Assembly (NCBI GenBank): GCA_003635255.1
Contig: PYJC01000074.1
Location: 48,853 to 101,643, forward strand
Source: Candidatus Poribacteria bacterium
GTDB taxonomy: Bacteria; Poribacteria; WGA-4E; WGA-3G
Direction of reading: 5' to 3'
DNA: 52,791 bases
The notes under the pieces were generated by a model. The model saw only the letters and a program-made list of their open reading frames with translations, searched no databases and had not been told where the DNA came from. Shown in pieces: positions 17,400 to 25,989 of this stretch. Position 1 is the stretch's first letter; every line of letters begins with the position of its first letter. The position numbers were made by a program, and so were the translations under genes.

Positions 17400-18791
17400 A
17401 TGGCATCAATACTGATTGTAGATGACGACCAAGCGCAACTGACAATTTTACAGCGTATTTTAAAACGCGAAGGGTACACAGTTGAAATCGTTGAAGACAG
17501 CAAAGCCGCGCTTGAGCGCTTAGAGAAACAGATGTTTGATCTCGTTATTAGCGATATGTGGATGTCTTCACGGTTTGAAGGTCGAGATCTACTGCAAGAA
17601 ATAAAGCGTACCGATCCAGATCTGCCAGTCCTTATCATGACGGCGTACGCCGAATTGAACGATGCTGTTAATCTTGTGGCGCATGAAGGCGCGTTTTATT
17701 ATCTCGAAAAACCGATTCAGATTGATGTTCTGAAGCGAGAGGTAAAGCATGCGCTACAGACGCGCGGTGCGCTCGGAGAACCTGAAAGCGAGACCGATGC
17801 GCCAACGCCTGAAATTCAGATTGATGAAATTGTCGGTGAAAGCGAAGAGATGCAGGAACTTTTTAAAAAAATGGCTCGGATCTTGCACCGCGGTGTCACG
17901 CAAGTTCTCATTACTGGAGAGACGGGTTCTGGGAAAAGTTTAGTTGCGCGAGCCCTCCATAAACACGGACTTAGAAAAGATAAACCTTTCATTGCTGTTA
18001 ACTGTGGCGCGATTCCAGATACGCTGATTGAAAGTGAACTCTTTGGGCACGAAAAAGGCGCGTTTACAGATGCCGCACACCAGAAGAAAGGGCTGTTTGA
18101 AGTCGCAGATGAAGGGATACTCTTCCTTGATGAGATCGGGGACCTTCCGACGCAGACACAGAGCAAACTCTTGCAGGTCCTTGAAGAACGCGAGATACGC
18201 CGCATTGGCGGCACCCAGAGCATTAAAGTTGATGTTTGTGTAATTGCCGCCACGAACAAGGACCTCATTCAGGCGGTCCGGGAGGGAACATTCCGAGATG
18301 ATCTCTATTTTCGCCTGAATGTGATTCCCCTTCACGTCCCACCGCTGCGGGAGCATCCGGCGGATATCCCACTACTTATAAATTTCCTCATCCAGAAATT
18401 CAGCAACGAATATGCGGAGGCGTTACCAAAGCAGGTTACACCGCAAGCGATGTCAGCACTCCGACGTTACGAGTGGCCCGGCAATATTCGGCAATTAGAA
18501 AATTATCTACGCCGGATCTTTGTGCTTTCAGAAAACGAGGTGATAGATAAAGACGAATTGCCGCCGGAGATTTTAGATACATCGCTTCCAACAACCGACG
18601 TTGAATTCGATATTCCAGAGGAAGGGGTTTCGCTCGACGATATTATTAAGGAATATGTGTGCAGCGCGTTGACAAAGAGCAATGGGAACCAGATTCAAGC
18701 TGCAAAACTGCTCGGCATTTCGCGTCGTAAACTCCAACACCGGATGCAGAAATATGAACTCCAGAGTCAAGACTTCAAAACAGAACCGTAG
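17400..18791 (+). CDS. Sigma54-dependent response regulator (NtrC/AtoC family)
   Basis: This 463-residue protein has a receiver domain (ILIVDDD, phosphoacceptor Asp52, MTAYAE, EKPI). A sigma54 AAA+ domain follows, with Walker A GETGSGKS, the sigma54-contact loop EKGAFTDAAH and Walker B ILFLDEIGD. It also has the arginine-finger region FRDDLYFRLNV, and ends in a Fis-type helix-turn-helix (GNQIQAAKLLGISRRKLQHRM). It should activate sigma54 promoters when phosphorylated by the kinase encoded just upstream. The ATG at 17400 is preceded by AAGGAG. GAFTDA in place of the textbook GAFTGA occurs elsewhere in the family and is not taken as a defect. Targets are unknown; no clear sigma54 promoter (GG-N10-GC type) was identified by eye nearby. 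Confidence 0.93.
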   Translation: MASILIVDDDQAQLTILQRILKREGYTVEIVEDSKAALERLEKQMFDLVISDMWMSSRFEGRDLLQEIKRTDPDLPVLIMTAYAELNDAVNLVAHEGAFYYLEKPIQIDVLKREVKHALQTRGALGEPESETDAPTPEIQIDEIVGESEEMQELFKKMARILHRGVTQVLITGETGSGKSLVARALHKHGLRKDKPFIAVNCGAIPDTLIESELFGHEKGAFTDAAHQKKGLFEVADEGILFLDEIGDLPTQTQSKLLQVLEEREIRRIGGTQSIKVDVCVIAATNKDLIQAVREGTFRDDLYFRLNVIPLHVPPLREHPADIPLLINFLIQKFSNEYAEALPKQVTPQAMSALRRYEWPGNIRQLENYLRRIFVLSENEVIDKDELPPEILDTSLPTTDVEFDIPEEGVSLDDIIKEYVCSALTKSNGNQIQAAKLLGISRRKLQHRMQKYELQSQDFKTEP

Positions 18792-18846
18792 CCGGAAATA
18801 TTTCGTATCTTAAATCGCGTCCTTGAAATCAATACCTGAATCTGTC

Positions 18847-19290
18847 CTAATACCGAAGGATGCGCGTATCAATTTCCTGCGCCCACTGATCAATACCACC
18901 GACCAGACTCTTCACCGATTTAAAACCGAGTTGTTGTAAAAGAAACGCCGCGTCAAGGCTTCTCATCCCCCAGTGGCAATACACGATAACCTCAACGGCT
19001 GGGGTAATTTCCCGAAACCGTCTCGGCAGCTCACCCAAAGGGATTAACGTCGCGCCTTCAAGGTGAGCCATCTCATACTCCCATTTCTCTCGCACATCCA
19101 GCAAAATAAACGGCTTACCTTCGTCCATCATCTCTTTGAGTTGATCCGGCGTAATCGTGTAGGTATCCGCGTCCAACGGAAGAATTGCTTCCGACACGCT
19201 CGGGGCAGCCTTCGGTAAATTTCGTCCCTGTAAATTCCTTATATGTTGCCGCCGTATCTTTTTTAATGCTTTTTTGATATGTCTGAACAT
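18847..19290 (-). CDS. Rhodanese-like sulfurtransferase domain protein
   Basis: A 147-residue single rhodanese domain, preceded by a basic, Arg/Lys-rich N-terminus of about 25 residues without a signal peptide. The active-site loop is C-H-W-G-M-R-S with the catalytic Cys105, and FILLDVREKWEYEMAHLEGA is the family's CH2A-type strand with Asp. Rhodaneses carry a persulfide on this Cys and transfer sulfur; the cellular partner is unknown. It is 114 bases downstream of nothing on its own strand except the TonB-dependent receptor's region, and has only a weak GAGAAG ribosome site. Likely cytoplasmic. Confidence 0.85.
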   Translation of the reverse strand: MFRHIKKALKKIRRQHIRNLQGRNLPKAAPSVSEAILPLDADTYTITPDQLKEMMDEGKPFILLDVREKWEYEMAHLEGATLIPLGELPRRFREITPAVEVIVYCHWGMRSLDAAFLLQQLGFKSVKSLVGGIDQWAQEIDTRILRY

Positions 19291-19404
19291 TTTTTTACTT
19301 CTCTTGTAAACCAGCGAGGGGTATAAAATTTAAAAAAATAGTTTGGAGGTCGTGAACACAGCAAAGTTTCAGGTGGAAAGGACAAGTACAATTCGCTCCT
19401 ATTG

Positions 19405-21435
19405 TTAGAAATTCACCGTAACACCCAAGGTAGGGACGATTGGAAATAGAGGCTCTTCTTCAATAACACAGTCAGTAATAATTCCTGTCTTTTCATCGCG
19501 AACTTCACTAAAGGCATACTGATCCAGGTTTCTATGGTTATATAAGTTCAAAATTTGGAAGTACCAAGACAACTCCCAGCGCCGATAAGAACTTCGCTTC
19601 GTAATACGAAAATCAAGACTATGATATGCGGGCATCCGTGCTGAGTGAACCTCCCCAAATTGCCGGTCGCAAACGAAACGACTATCATCTAATAGCACTT
19701 TATTATGTTCAAGAAGTGTCCTCGGTTCCCCGGTGTAGAAACGCCAACTGAGATAGAGGTGCCACATCGCTGCGAACTGATAGTTACTACTGATAGCGAA
19801 AGAGTGCCGCCGGTCATGTTGGCGAAAGATCTTTGTGCCACCAGCGATCTCTTTGGCAATGCCGTAAGCATAACCGAGTGTCCATGTTAAACGATTTGAA
19901 ACTGCATGTGTCATGAACACATCAAGTCCTTTTGCATCCCCGGATTGCGGCGGGGCGAAAATCTGATTCTGCCGTCCGAATTCGCGAAGCCGTCCAACAA
20001 GATTATCAAATGTGTTGTAATAGCCCTCTACACGGACCAAAAAATTATCGGCAGGCGTATATTCAGCACCGATAACGTAATGCACGGCTTGTTCCGCGCG
20101 CCCTACTGTCTCAATGTTGTCCTCTACAGGGATTCCCATCAAACTAACCGGTTGGTGGTAAATGCCCCAAGCACTTCGCAGCACGAGGTTGTCTGTCGGT
20201 TTTATCGCAAGCGCGATTCTCGGTCCAATTTCATAACGCTGAATGCCTTCTTCGCGATACATCTGGTAGACGTAACGTCCACCTACATTGAGAGCGAGCT
20301 TGGAATGGAGTTGCCACTCATCCTGCACAAATGCATTGAATTCATTCCCACTATCGTCAACATCGGCAAGAATAGGCTTATAGACATTTACACCCGCCTG
20401 TCGTTCTTGAACATCGTATTGGTATTGGGCAGTTGACCATTGCCACTTGACACCGCCACGAAATGTATGCTTATCAAAAAGGTTACTTGTGAACTCTGCC
20501 TTTGACCCGAGGAACCGAAAATCTTGATTATCAAGATCAGCTTTCCCCGTCATTCTATCTTGGCTGGAAGTGCCAGCGAAGACGAAGAAGTCTGTCCAAT
20601 GTGAATTACCGAAAGTATGTCGCCACTTTGCCCAAGCCGTTGAGTTGTCGTATTGAGAGTCCAAGTTATTGTCTACATCATCTACGCGAATCCGATTTTT
20701 GTCCCATCCATACAGTCCGTTGAACGTAAGGGTATCTTCGGGTGTAATTTGATATGTAAATTTACCATAGACATCGGCGTACTGAGGGTTATAGTTTTCG
20801 TCAATCTCCATGAGGGCGAGAATCAGATCAATATACCCACGGCGGGCTGATAGGAGCCATCCCCCCTTTTCAGTGAGAGGTCCTTCAAGGGTAGCTGTCG
20901 CGTTAATTAGGTCTATTCCAAAATTTGCCGTAAATTGCTCGGTATTTGGTGATCTTGTCTTGATGTCAAAGACTCCGGACATCTTCTCTCCATACTCAGC
21001 GGGGAACCCACCCATCAATAACTGCGTGTCTCGGACGAGATCCAGCCCGACGAGTGAGACCGCGCCGCCGAAGTCCTGAAGATGATACGGATTGTAGAGT
21101 TCCATGCCATCCAATCTAACCGAAATATCGCCTTTCTCGCCACCTCGTACACTGAATCGCGCGCTATAGTCGCTCGAAATTACCCCTGGAAAAACATGTC
21201 CCGCGCGCATCACATCATTGTCAATCAACGGAAAACGTTCAATCTCCTGCTTAGATAGGGAAATACTTGCTGATGGACCTTCATGAATTGTAAAACGCCC
21301 CGGTGTCACAACAATTTTTTCCAATTCTATAGGCGTGGTGTTCTCCTCAGCGAAAATTGCGACCAGACTTGTCAATCCAAAAAACAGCGTGGAAAAAATT
21401 AGATATACCGGTTTCCGAAAATTGGAACTAAACAT
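19405..21435 (-). CDS. TonB-dependent outer membrane receptor
   Basis: This 676-residue protein has a signal peptide (YLIFSTLFFGLTSLVAIFA) and a TonB box-like segment right after (LEKIVVTPGRF). A plug domain with the typical FSVRGGEKGDISVRLDGMELYNPYHLQDFGG and a 22-strand barrel region follow, ending in a terminal strand with aromatic last residue (TLGVTVNF). Such receptors use energy from TonB-ExbBD to import chelated metals, vitamins or glycans. At 676 residues it is on the short side, and no N-terminal CarboxypepD-like extension is present. It has its own strong promoter and is divergent from the LamG gene. No TonB or ExbBD gene is visible, and the substrate cannot be told. Confidence 0.88.
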   Translation of the reverse strand: MFSSNFRKPVYLIFSTLFFGLTSLVAIFAEENTTPIELEKIVVTPGRFTIHEGPSASISLSKQEIERFPLIDNDVMRAGHVFPGVISSDYSARFSVRGGEKGDISVRLDGMELYNPYHLQDFGGAVSLVGLDLVRDTQLLMGGFPAEYGEKMSGVFDIKTRSPNTEQFTANFGIDLINATATLEGPLTEKGGWLLSARRGYIDLILALMEIDENYNPQYADVYGKFTYQITPEDTLTFNGLYGWDKNRIRVDDVDNNLDSQYDNSTAWAKWRHTFGNSHWTDFFVFAGTSSQDRMTGKADLDNQDFRFLGSKAEFTSNLFDKHTFRGGVKWQWSTAQYQYDVQERQAGVNVYKPILADVDDSGNEFNAFVQDEWQLHSKLALNVGGRYVYQMYREEGIQRYEIGPRIALAIKPTDNLVLRSAWGIYHQPVSLMGIPVEDNIETVGRAEQAVHYVIGAEYTPADNFLVRVEGYYNTFDNLVGRLREFGRQNQIFAPPQSGDAKGLDVFMTHAVSNRLTWTLGYAYGIAKEIAGGTKIFRQHDRRHSFAISSNYQFAAMWHLYLSWRFYTGEPRTLLEHNKVLLDDSRFVCDRQFGEVHSARMPAYHSLDFRITKRSSYRRWELSWYFQILNLYNHRNLDQYAFSEVRDEKTGIITDCVIEEEPLFPIVPTLGVTVNF

Positions 21436-21477
21436 TCAGATGCACCTCAAGTATGATATATCCATTTCTATAAGGTT

Positions 21478-21506
21478 ATTATAGCACATTTTGGAGTTGT
21501 CGTCAA
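21478..21506 (-). promoter_or_regulatory. Sigma70 promoter of the TonB-dependent receptor gene
   Basis: Minus strand TTGACG (21506-21501), 17 bases, TATAAT (21483-21478). Predicted start about 21471, a 36-base leader to the ATG at 21435. Confidence 0.7.
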
Positions 21507-21600
21507 TTATGCAGGATCAGACAATTTTTAGAAACATTTAGTTCGTGAAGGACGTAATTACCAATGATTGATATCCTTTACCAATTCTTGAGTAAAAACA

Positions 21601-21630
21601 TTGACTTCGGCGGTGCTTGTGTGCTAAACT
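21601..21630 (+). promoter_or_regulatory. Sigma70-type promoter of the LamG gene
   Basis: TTGACT (21601-21606), 18 bases, TAAACT (21625-21630). Predicted start about 21637; AGGGG lies about 8 bases before the ATG at 21667. Confidence 0.5.
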
Positions 21631-21666
21631 ATTCATCAAAATTTCGTGATACAAAAGGGGCAGAAT

Positions 21667-22455
21667 ATGGGTTTGATAAAATGGCAATATACGTCTTTAT
21701 TATATGCGTTTTTCATCCTTCCAACAATTAGTATCGGTTTCGCCGCTGACGGATTTGAGTATCTGCCTGATGAATCGACCCTTGGCTTGTGGCATTTTGA
21801 CGGAGGTGATATCGTAGATACCTCCGCTAACAAAGTCAAAGGTGAAGTGGAAGGAAAGGCGGCGTGGGATGCAAACCAAGATTGGAACAAAGAAAATAAA
21901 CCCGGTAAATCTTTCGTTTTTGACGGAAATACGGTGATTTCTCTCGGAGAAGCAGATGTATTGATACCGAAAGTTGAGATTACGATTGAAGCCTGGGTTT
22001 ATCCCGAAGATTTGACTGGATGGCGACTCATCTTCACAAACTGGGATGGACCACCAGGTGCGTACCATTTAGGTGTTCAGAGCGGCATCACCAAATTTCA
22101 CATTAACACGGACAAAGGCACTGCGTTCGCGGGTGCGACAGACGCGTTAGAATTAGAGCAGTGGCAGCACGTCGCTGGCACCTACGATTCCAACCAGATT
22201 AAACTCTATATTGACGGAAAAGAGGTCGGTTCAACAAACCATGGCGGTAAACTCGCCGGTGCAGCAGGATTTGATGTCATCATCGGCAGCAAGAACACTC
22301 GCCAGTTTAAGTGGAAGGGATTAATCGACGAAGTCCGAATCAGTGATATTGCCAGAGAGGCTGATGTACTGAGTCCAAATTTGGATGCGCCCCAAGCGGT
22401 TGAATACTCCGAATTCACGTTGCCAACCGTATGGGGTTCGCTTAAAAACGAATAA
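21667..22455 (+). CDS. Secreted LamG (concanavalin-like) domain protein with C-terminal W motif
   Basis: A 262-residue protein: signal peptide (about residues 1-25, ending ISIGFA) and one LamG/laminin-type jelly roll, shown by LGLWHFDGGDIVDTS, VEITIEAWVYPEDLTGW, EQWQHVAGTYDSNQIKLYIDG and WKGLIDEVRISDIAR. LamG domains bind sugars or proteins; no catalytic residues are recognised. After the domain a short linker ends in LPTVWGSLKNE, the C-terminal motif found in three other secreted proteins of this window. The ATG at 21667 has AGGGG upstream; an ATG seven codons earlier has no site. It is the first gene of a possible unit with the cyclase-like gene 49 bases downstream. Probably exported to the periplasm or beyond. 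Confidence 0.85.
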   Translation: MGLIKWQYTSLLYAFFILPTISIGFAADGFEYLPDESTLGLWHFDGGDIVDTSANKVKGEVEGKAAWDANQDWNKENKPGKSFVFDGNTVISLGEADVLIPKVEITIEAWVYPEDLTGWRLIFTNWDGPPGAYHLGVQSGITKFHINTDKGTAFAGATDALELEQWQHVAGTYDSNQIKLYIDGKEVGSTNHGGKLAGAAGFDVIIGSKNTRQFKWKGLIDEVRISDIAREADVLSPNLDAPQAVEYSEFTLPTVWGSLKNE

Positions 22456-22504
22456 GTAACCAATAGACTGCTTTTTGGCAGCTCTCAGATTTACAAAATT
22501 CACT

Positions 22505-24244
22505 ATGAAAGAAGAAGTCTCATCTGCATTAACGCGTGGCACTGCTTTTTTGCTTACGCAACATCGCAGAGACGGGAATTTTGAGGGACAACTCTCCTCA
22601 AGTACATTCCCGAGCTGTGCATACGCTTGGATCCAATTCGCCCGAGGTGAAACGCCAGAACCTACACTCACCGAATGGTTTATTGAAAACCAGAACGAAG
22701 ATGGCGGTTGGGGATTAGACCCTGCGAACATATCAAACGTAGAAGCGACCCGATTCGTTCACCTAATTTTGGATCAAGTCCATCAACGAACACCACACCT
22801 ATCCCTCCAAAAACTGCTGGCATCTATTCCAAGATCGGCACCCGATCTCGCCTTAGTCAACTTGGCTTACGCGGCTTTCGACGAATTTGACTGGAACGAA
22901 CTCACCTTCTCAGAAAATACATTGCCGCTTATGAAATTAGTGAAGCAATTGACAAAGATTCCATTACTTGGCGGTCGATTGAAACCACCGAGGCACCGGG
23001 TGCCACCTGTCGCGTTGTTCAATACAGCGATGTTCGACGCGCTGTTCATTGCTGAACAACATACACTTGTCCCTGTTTTCATCCTGATTGAATTGAATAC
23101 TGCTAAACGTCCTGAAATGATCGCGTCGCTATTTGCGTGGTTGAAAGCACATGTGCTTAGCGATGGCAGTTGGTTTCGGGTGAACTATATCACGGCACTT
23201 TCGGTCTTGGCACTCATTGAACTTCAAGAAAAATGGGAAGCGGATGACGAGATCGCCAGACTCATTGAACGTGGGATTGCATGGCTTGACAAGACCCAAA
23301 ATCCTGATGGGGGCTGTCGAGAGGCATTAAACCTCAATGTCTGGGATACTGCGTTGAGTGTCATTACTTTGACAGAAGTACAACCTATAGACGCAAAAAC
23401 TGCGCTTCACGATGCTGAACTTACAGATAAAGTGAGATCTGCGGCGCAATGGCTTGTCGAACATCAGAATTCGGATGGTGGGTGGGCATTTTCTGGATTA
23501 CGCGACAGCACGCTTCCAAGTGACGGGGACGATACGGCACTCGGTACCCTTGCCTTGATACGTTCCGTCTGTGCGGATACCTCCAACGATCAACAGACGC
23601 TACATGCTGCCATTCATAGTGGGATTACATGGTTAAAGACGCAACAGGTCCGCGATGGAAGTTGGAGCACCTATCAACCCGGACAAGGCGATGTCGGATG
23701 TGTCAGCATCACTGCACACGCAATTGAAGCACTACTTGCGCTTGATAAAAGTGATGTTCCTGATAGACCGAATGTCGAAACCGAAATACGACGCGGTCTC
23801 AATTGGCTTCGCCGTCAAATTCATCGTGAGGGTTATTGGCGAGATCTCTGGTTGGCAAAAGATACATACGGCACTGCTTGTGCTATTGCTGCGCTGGTGA
23901 AAGCGGGTTTAGCAGACACCGCAGAAGTCCATCGTGGCATTGAATGGTTAGAACGCAGCCAAAATACAGACGGTGGCTGGGGCGAAGATATGTTCGGAAA
24001 TCCGACCGAAAGCACCGTGGAACAGACAGCATGGAGTACATACGCACTGCTGCTGGCAAATCCCGAAAACCGATCGGCTCAAAACGGTATAAATTTTCTA
24101 CTCGAACATCAGCGAGAAGACGGTTCATGGCAAGAGGCGTGTGTCGGTATATACTGGGAAATTATCGGCGGATACGCGGATCCGATTTATGCATCAGTTT
24201 TTCCGATACTTGCCCTGAATCAGTTATCGCAAACACGCTCTTAG
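22505..24244 (+). CDS. Squalene-hopene-cyclase-like class II terpene cyclase
   Basis: A 579-residue protein of alpha-barrel repeats with QW motifs (QNEDGGWG, QNPDGG, QNSDGGWAF, QNTDGGWG). It carries the class II cyclase acid motif D-G-D-D-T-A (Asp340, Asp342, Asp343), matching DxDDTA of squalene-hopene cyclases, in the usual context DGGWAF..LPSDGDDTALGTLAL. NLNVWDTALSVITL matches the conserved PVWDTxL region. It is somewhat shorter than the usual 620-680 residues, mainly in the N-terminal half. Squalene-hopene cyclases act at the inner face of the cytoplasmic membrane and make hopanoids. Whether squalene or another polyprene is used cannot be seen. ATG at 22505 is preferred over a TTG at 22475; neither has a strong ribosome site. 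A glycosyltransferase gene follows five bases later. Confidence 0.75.
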   Translation: MKEEVSSALTRGTAFLLTQHRRDGNFEGQLSSSTFPSCAYAWIQFARGETPEPTLTEWFIENQNEDGGWGLDPANISNVEATRFVHLILDQVHQRTPHLSLQKLLASIPRSAPDLALVNLAYAAFDEFDWNELTFSENTLPLMKLVKQLTKIPLLGGRLKPPRHRVPPVALFNTAMFDALFIAEQHTLVPVFILIELNTAKRPEMIASLFAWLKAHVLSDGSWFRVNYITALSVLALIELQEKWEADDEIARLIERGIAWLDKTQNPDGGCREALNLNVWDTALSVITLTEVQPIDAKTALHDAELTDKVRSAAQWLVEHQNSDGGWAFSGLRDSTLPSDGDDTALGTLALIRSVCADTSNDQQTLHAAIHSGITWLKTQQVRDGSWSTYQPGQGDVGCVSITAHAIEALLALDKSDVPDRPNVETEIRRGLNWLRRQIHREGYWRDLWLAKDTYGTACAIAALVKAGLADTAEVHRGIEWLERSQNTDGGWGEDMFGNPTESTVEQTAWSTYALLLANPENRSAQNGINFLLEHQREDGSWQEACVGIYWEIIGGYADPIYASVFPILALNQLSQTRS

Positions 24245-24248
24245 TTTT

Positions 24249-24941
24249 ATGATGCGGATGTCGTTAGATAAAGTATCAATCATTATCCCAGTGCTGAACG
24301 AAGCAAAGATTCTGGAGCAGACACTTTCCCAACTGCGTTCCGAACTTGGACACCACGAACTTGTCATTGTGGACGGTGGAAGTACTGACGGTTCCACTCA
24401 CGTTGCGGAGAAGTACGGGAAGGTGCTTATATCGGAACGCGGACGTGCAAAGCAGTTAAATGCCGGAGCGGCGGCTGCATCAGGTAACATTCTTATCTTT
24501 TTACACGCCGATATTTGGCTTGAACCGGGTGCAGTGGCGGCGGTAGAAACGGCACTCTCTTCAGGATACGTTGGCGGTGGGTTTCGACAGAAAATTGACG
24601 GGAAAAATATTCTCTACCGAGTTATTGAGATAGCAGGGAACATTCGAGGGAAATATCTGAAGATATTTTATGGAGATAGCGGTATCTTTCTATCACGCGC
24701 AGATTTCGAGAAAATTGGGGGTTTCCCTGAGATCCCGATTCTCGAAGAGATGGAATTTTCAACAGCGTTACGCCGACTGGGTAAAACGACGTTGGTTACC
24801 CCTCACATCCATATCTCTGCCCGGCGATGGGAAACGAAGGGGATCGTCCGTACCACAATAAACAACTGGTTGATAACACTTCTCTACTTTCTGAAATTCT
24901 CACCGGGGCAACTCGCTAAACTTTACCGACACATCCGATAG
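24249..24941 (+). CDS. Family 2 glycosyltransferase (TIGR04283-like)
   Basis: A 230-residue GT-A glycosyltransferase: VSIIIPVLNEAKILEQTL at the N-terminus, ELVIVDGGSTDGS for nucleotide-sugar binding, ERGRAKQLNAGAAAASGNILIFLHAD with the acidic metal-binding end, YGDSGIFLSRADFEKIGGFPEIPILEEMEFS and ARRWETKGIVRTTINNW near the C-terminus. This set of motifs matches the short TIGR04283 group. Three in-frame ATGs lie at 24249, 24252 and 24258; none has a clear ribosome site, which suggests translation coupled to the cyclase-like gene that ends five bases upstream. The acceptor may be the product of that cyclase (inference). Confidence 0.82.
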   Translation: MMRMSLDKVSIIIPVLNEAKILEQTLSQLRSELGHHELVIVDGGSTDGSTHVAEKYGKVLISERGRAKQLNAGAAAASGNILIFLHADIWLEPGAVAAVETALSSGYVGGGFRQKIDGKNILYRVIEIAGNIRGKYLKIFYGDSGIFLSRADFEKIGGFPEIPILEEMEFSTALRRLGKTTLVTPHIHISARRWETKGIVRTTINNWLITLLYFLKFSPGQLAKLYRHIR

Positions 24942-24953
24942 CGAAATCAAAAA

Positions 24954-24994
24954 GGAAACTTCCTGTGCTGCCTCAGACAGCAACGGGAAGTTCC
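24954..24994 (-). terminator. Intrinsic terminator for the 25050-25919 gene
   Basis: GGAAACTTCC-TGTGCTG pairs with CAGCAAC-GGGAAGTTCC around a short loop. On the minus strand the stem is followed by TTTTTGATT. It lies between two convergent genes and probably also shields the plus-strand unit. Confidence 0.75.
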
Positions 24995-25049
24995 CTATAT
25001 GGAGATGTCAGGATAACTGATTGCTATTCCGACAATGAAATGTACGCAA

Positions 25050-25919
25050 TTAGCGAGTCTGCTTAATCGTACCCCAAGTTGTCGCCAGCTTGTTCTTGGC
25101 TTCAACATTGAATTCGGCTTCATCTGCGAGCCAGTTATTGATGAATTCAACAACACCGATACCACGAATGTCAGGCTTTTCGGGCCATGCGGGTCTGGCG
25201 GATTGCCACATAGCGGCAATCATACCGGTTCCATCTTCACCCGGTTCCTTACTAATAGCAACTGCGGGATCGGCGTTATTTTTGTCAGCCTCAGCGAAAA
25301 TGACGAGGTCCCAATCAGAACCATCAAACTGTTCTACGTGCCATGGACGATCAGAGTTGAAAGCCTTCATTGACGGGATGATTTTTTTGCCGAGGTCTGT
25401 CGGTTTCATAGCACCCACACGCGCCCCGAAACTGAGTCCGTCAATATCAAAGACATTGGCAGCACCGGAAGGACCGTTATTCGGACTGCGGACACCCCCC
25501 TCGTAACTCATGTAGAAGATCCAGTCCGCAACGTTAATGACGATATTACCGGCTTCAACAAAGTTTTCAACATTGGAGCCGTCCGGGTCTTTATTTGGGA
25601 ACTCATAGAGTCCGCTTGGACACGTTCCACACGCCAGAATGATAACATCTTGTTGCCCGTTACCGGTGTGTTCCTTGGTCCATTTCGCGAGTGGGGAATT
25701 GTCGCCGACTTCATCACCATCGCCAAAATCTTCAATGCTTTCAAACAGGCTTTGGATCCCTGCATCATCTTTAATGACCTTGACGTTCTCTTGGACAGCC
25801 TTATCGGAAATCCAACCGGGATTGGTGGGTCCCGAGTAAAAAGCCAAATCGTTGGCTGAAACTATAGCAGCAAAGCTGAAGAGTGCCAAGACGGCTATGG
25901 TAAAATACATTTTTCTCAT
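25050..25919 (-). CDS. Secreted protein of unknown function with C-terminal W motif
   Basis: A 289-residue protein with a clear signal peptide (MRKMYFTIAVLALFSFAAIVSA) and a mature part I do not recognise. The segment QDVIILACGTCPSGLYEFPN followed by VEAGNIVINVADWIFYMS looks like a Rossmann-type alpha/beta fold, and class I glutamine amidotransferase-like proteins are a possible relative, but no Cys-His-Glu triad can be assigned. It ends NKLATTWGTIKQTR, the C-terminal motif shared with three other secreted proteins here. GGAG ten bases upstream supports the ATG at 25919; another ATG lies three codons earlier. The gene begins directly after an omegaRNA-like sequence and ends at a good terminator. 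Confidence 0.7.
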   Translation of the reverse strand: MRKMYFTIAVLALFSFAAIVSANDLAFYSGPTNPGWISDKAVQENVKVIKDDAGIQSLFESIEDFGDGDEVGDNSPLAKWTKEHTGNGQQDVIILACGTCPSGLYEFPNKDPDGSNVENFVEAGNIVINVADWIFYMSYEGGVRSPNNGPSGAANVFDIDGLSFGARVGAMKPTDLGKKIIPSMKAFNSDRPWHVEQFDGSDWDLVIFAEADKNNADPAVAISKEPGEDGTGMIAAMWQSARPAWPEKPDIRGIGVVEFINNWLADEAEFNVEAKNKLATTWGTIKQTR

Positions 25920-25989
25920 GATATGCATATCTCCTTTTTTGTTATATTTCCCCCGTAAGGGGTTCGGGTTGTTTTTTCGCCACAACTCC

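Noticed and set aside
17400..18791. Defective sigma54 contact because of GAFTDA instead of GAFTGA
   Set aside because: GAFTDA occurs in many working members of this family, and the rest of the domain is intact.
19906..20436. A 176-codon plus-strand open frame opposite the TonB-dependent receptor gene
   Set aside because: It lies wholly inside a clear receptor gene, has no ribosome site and its translation has no protein-like pattern.
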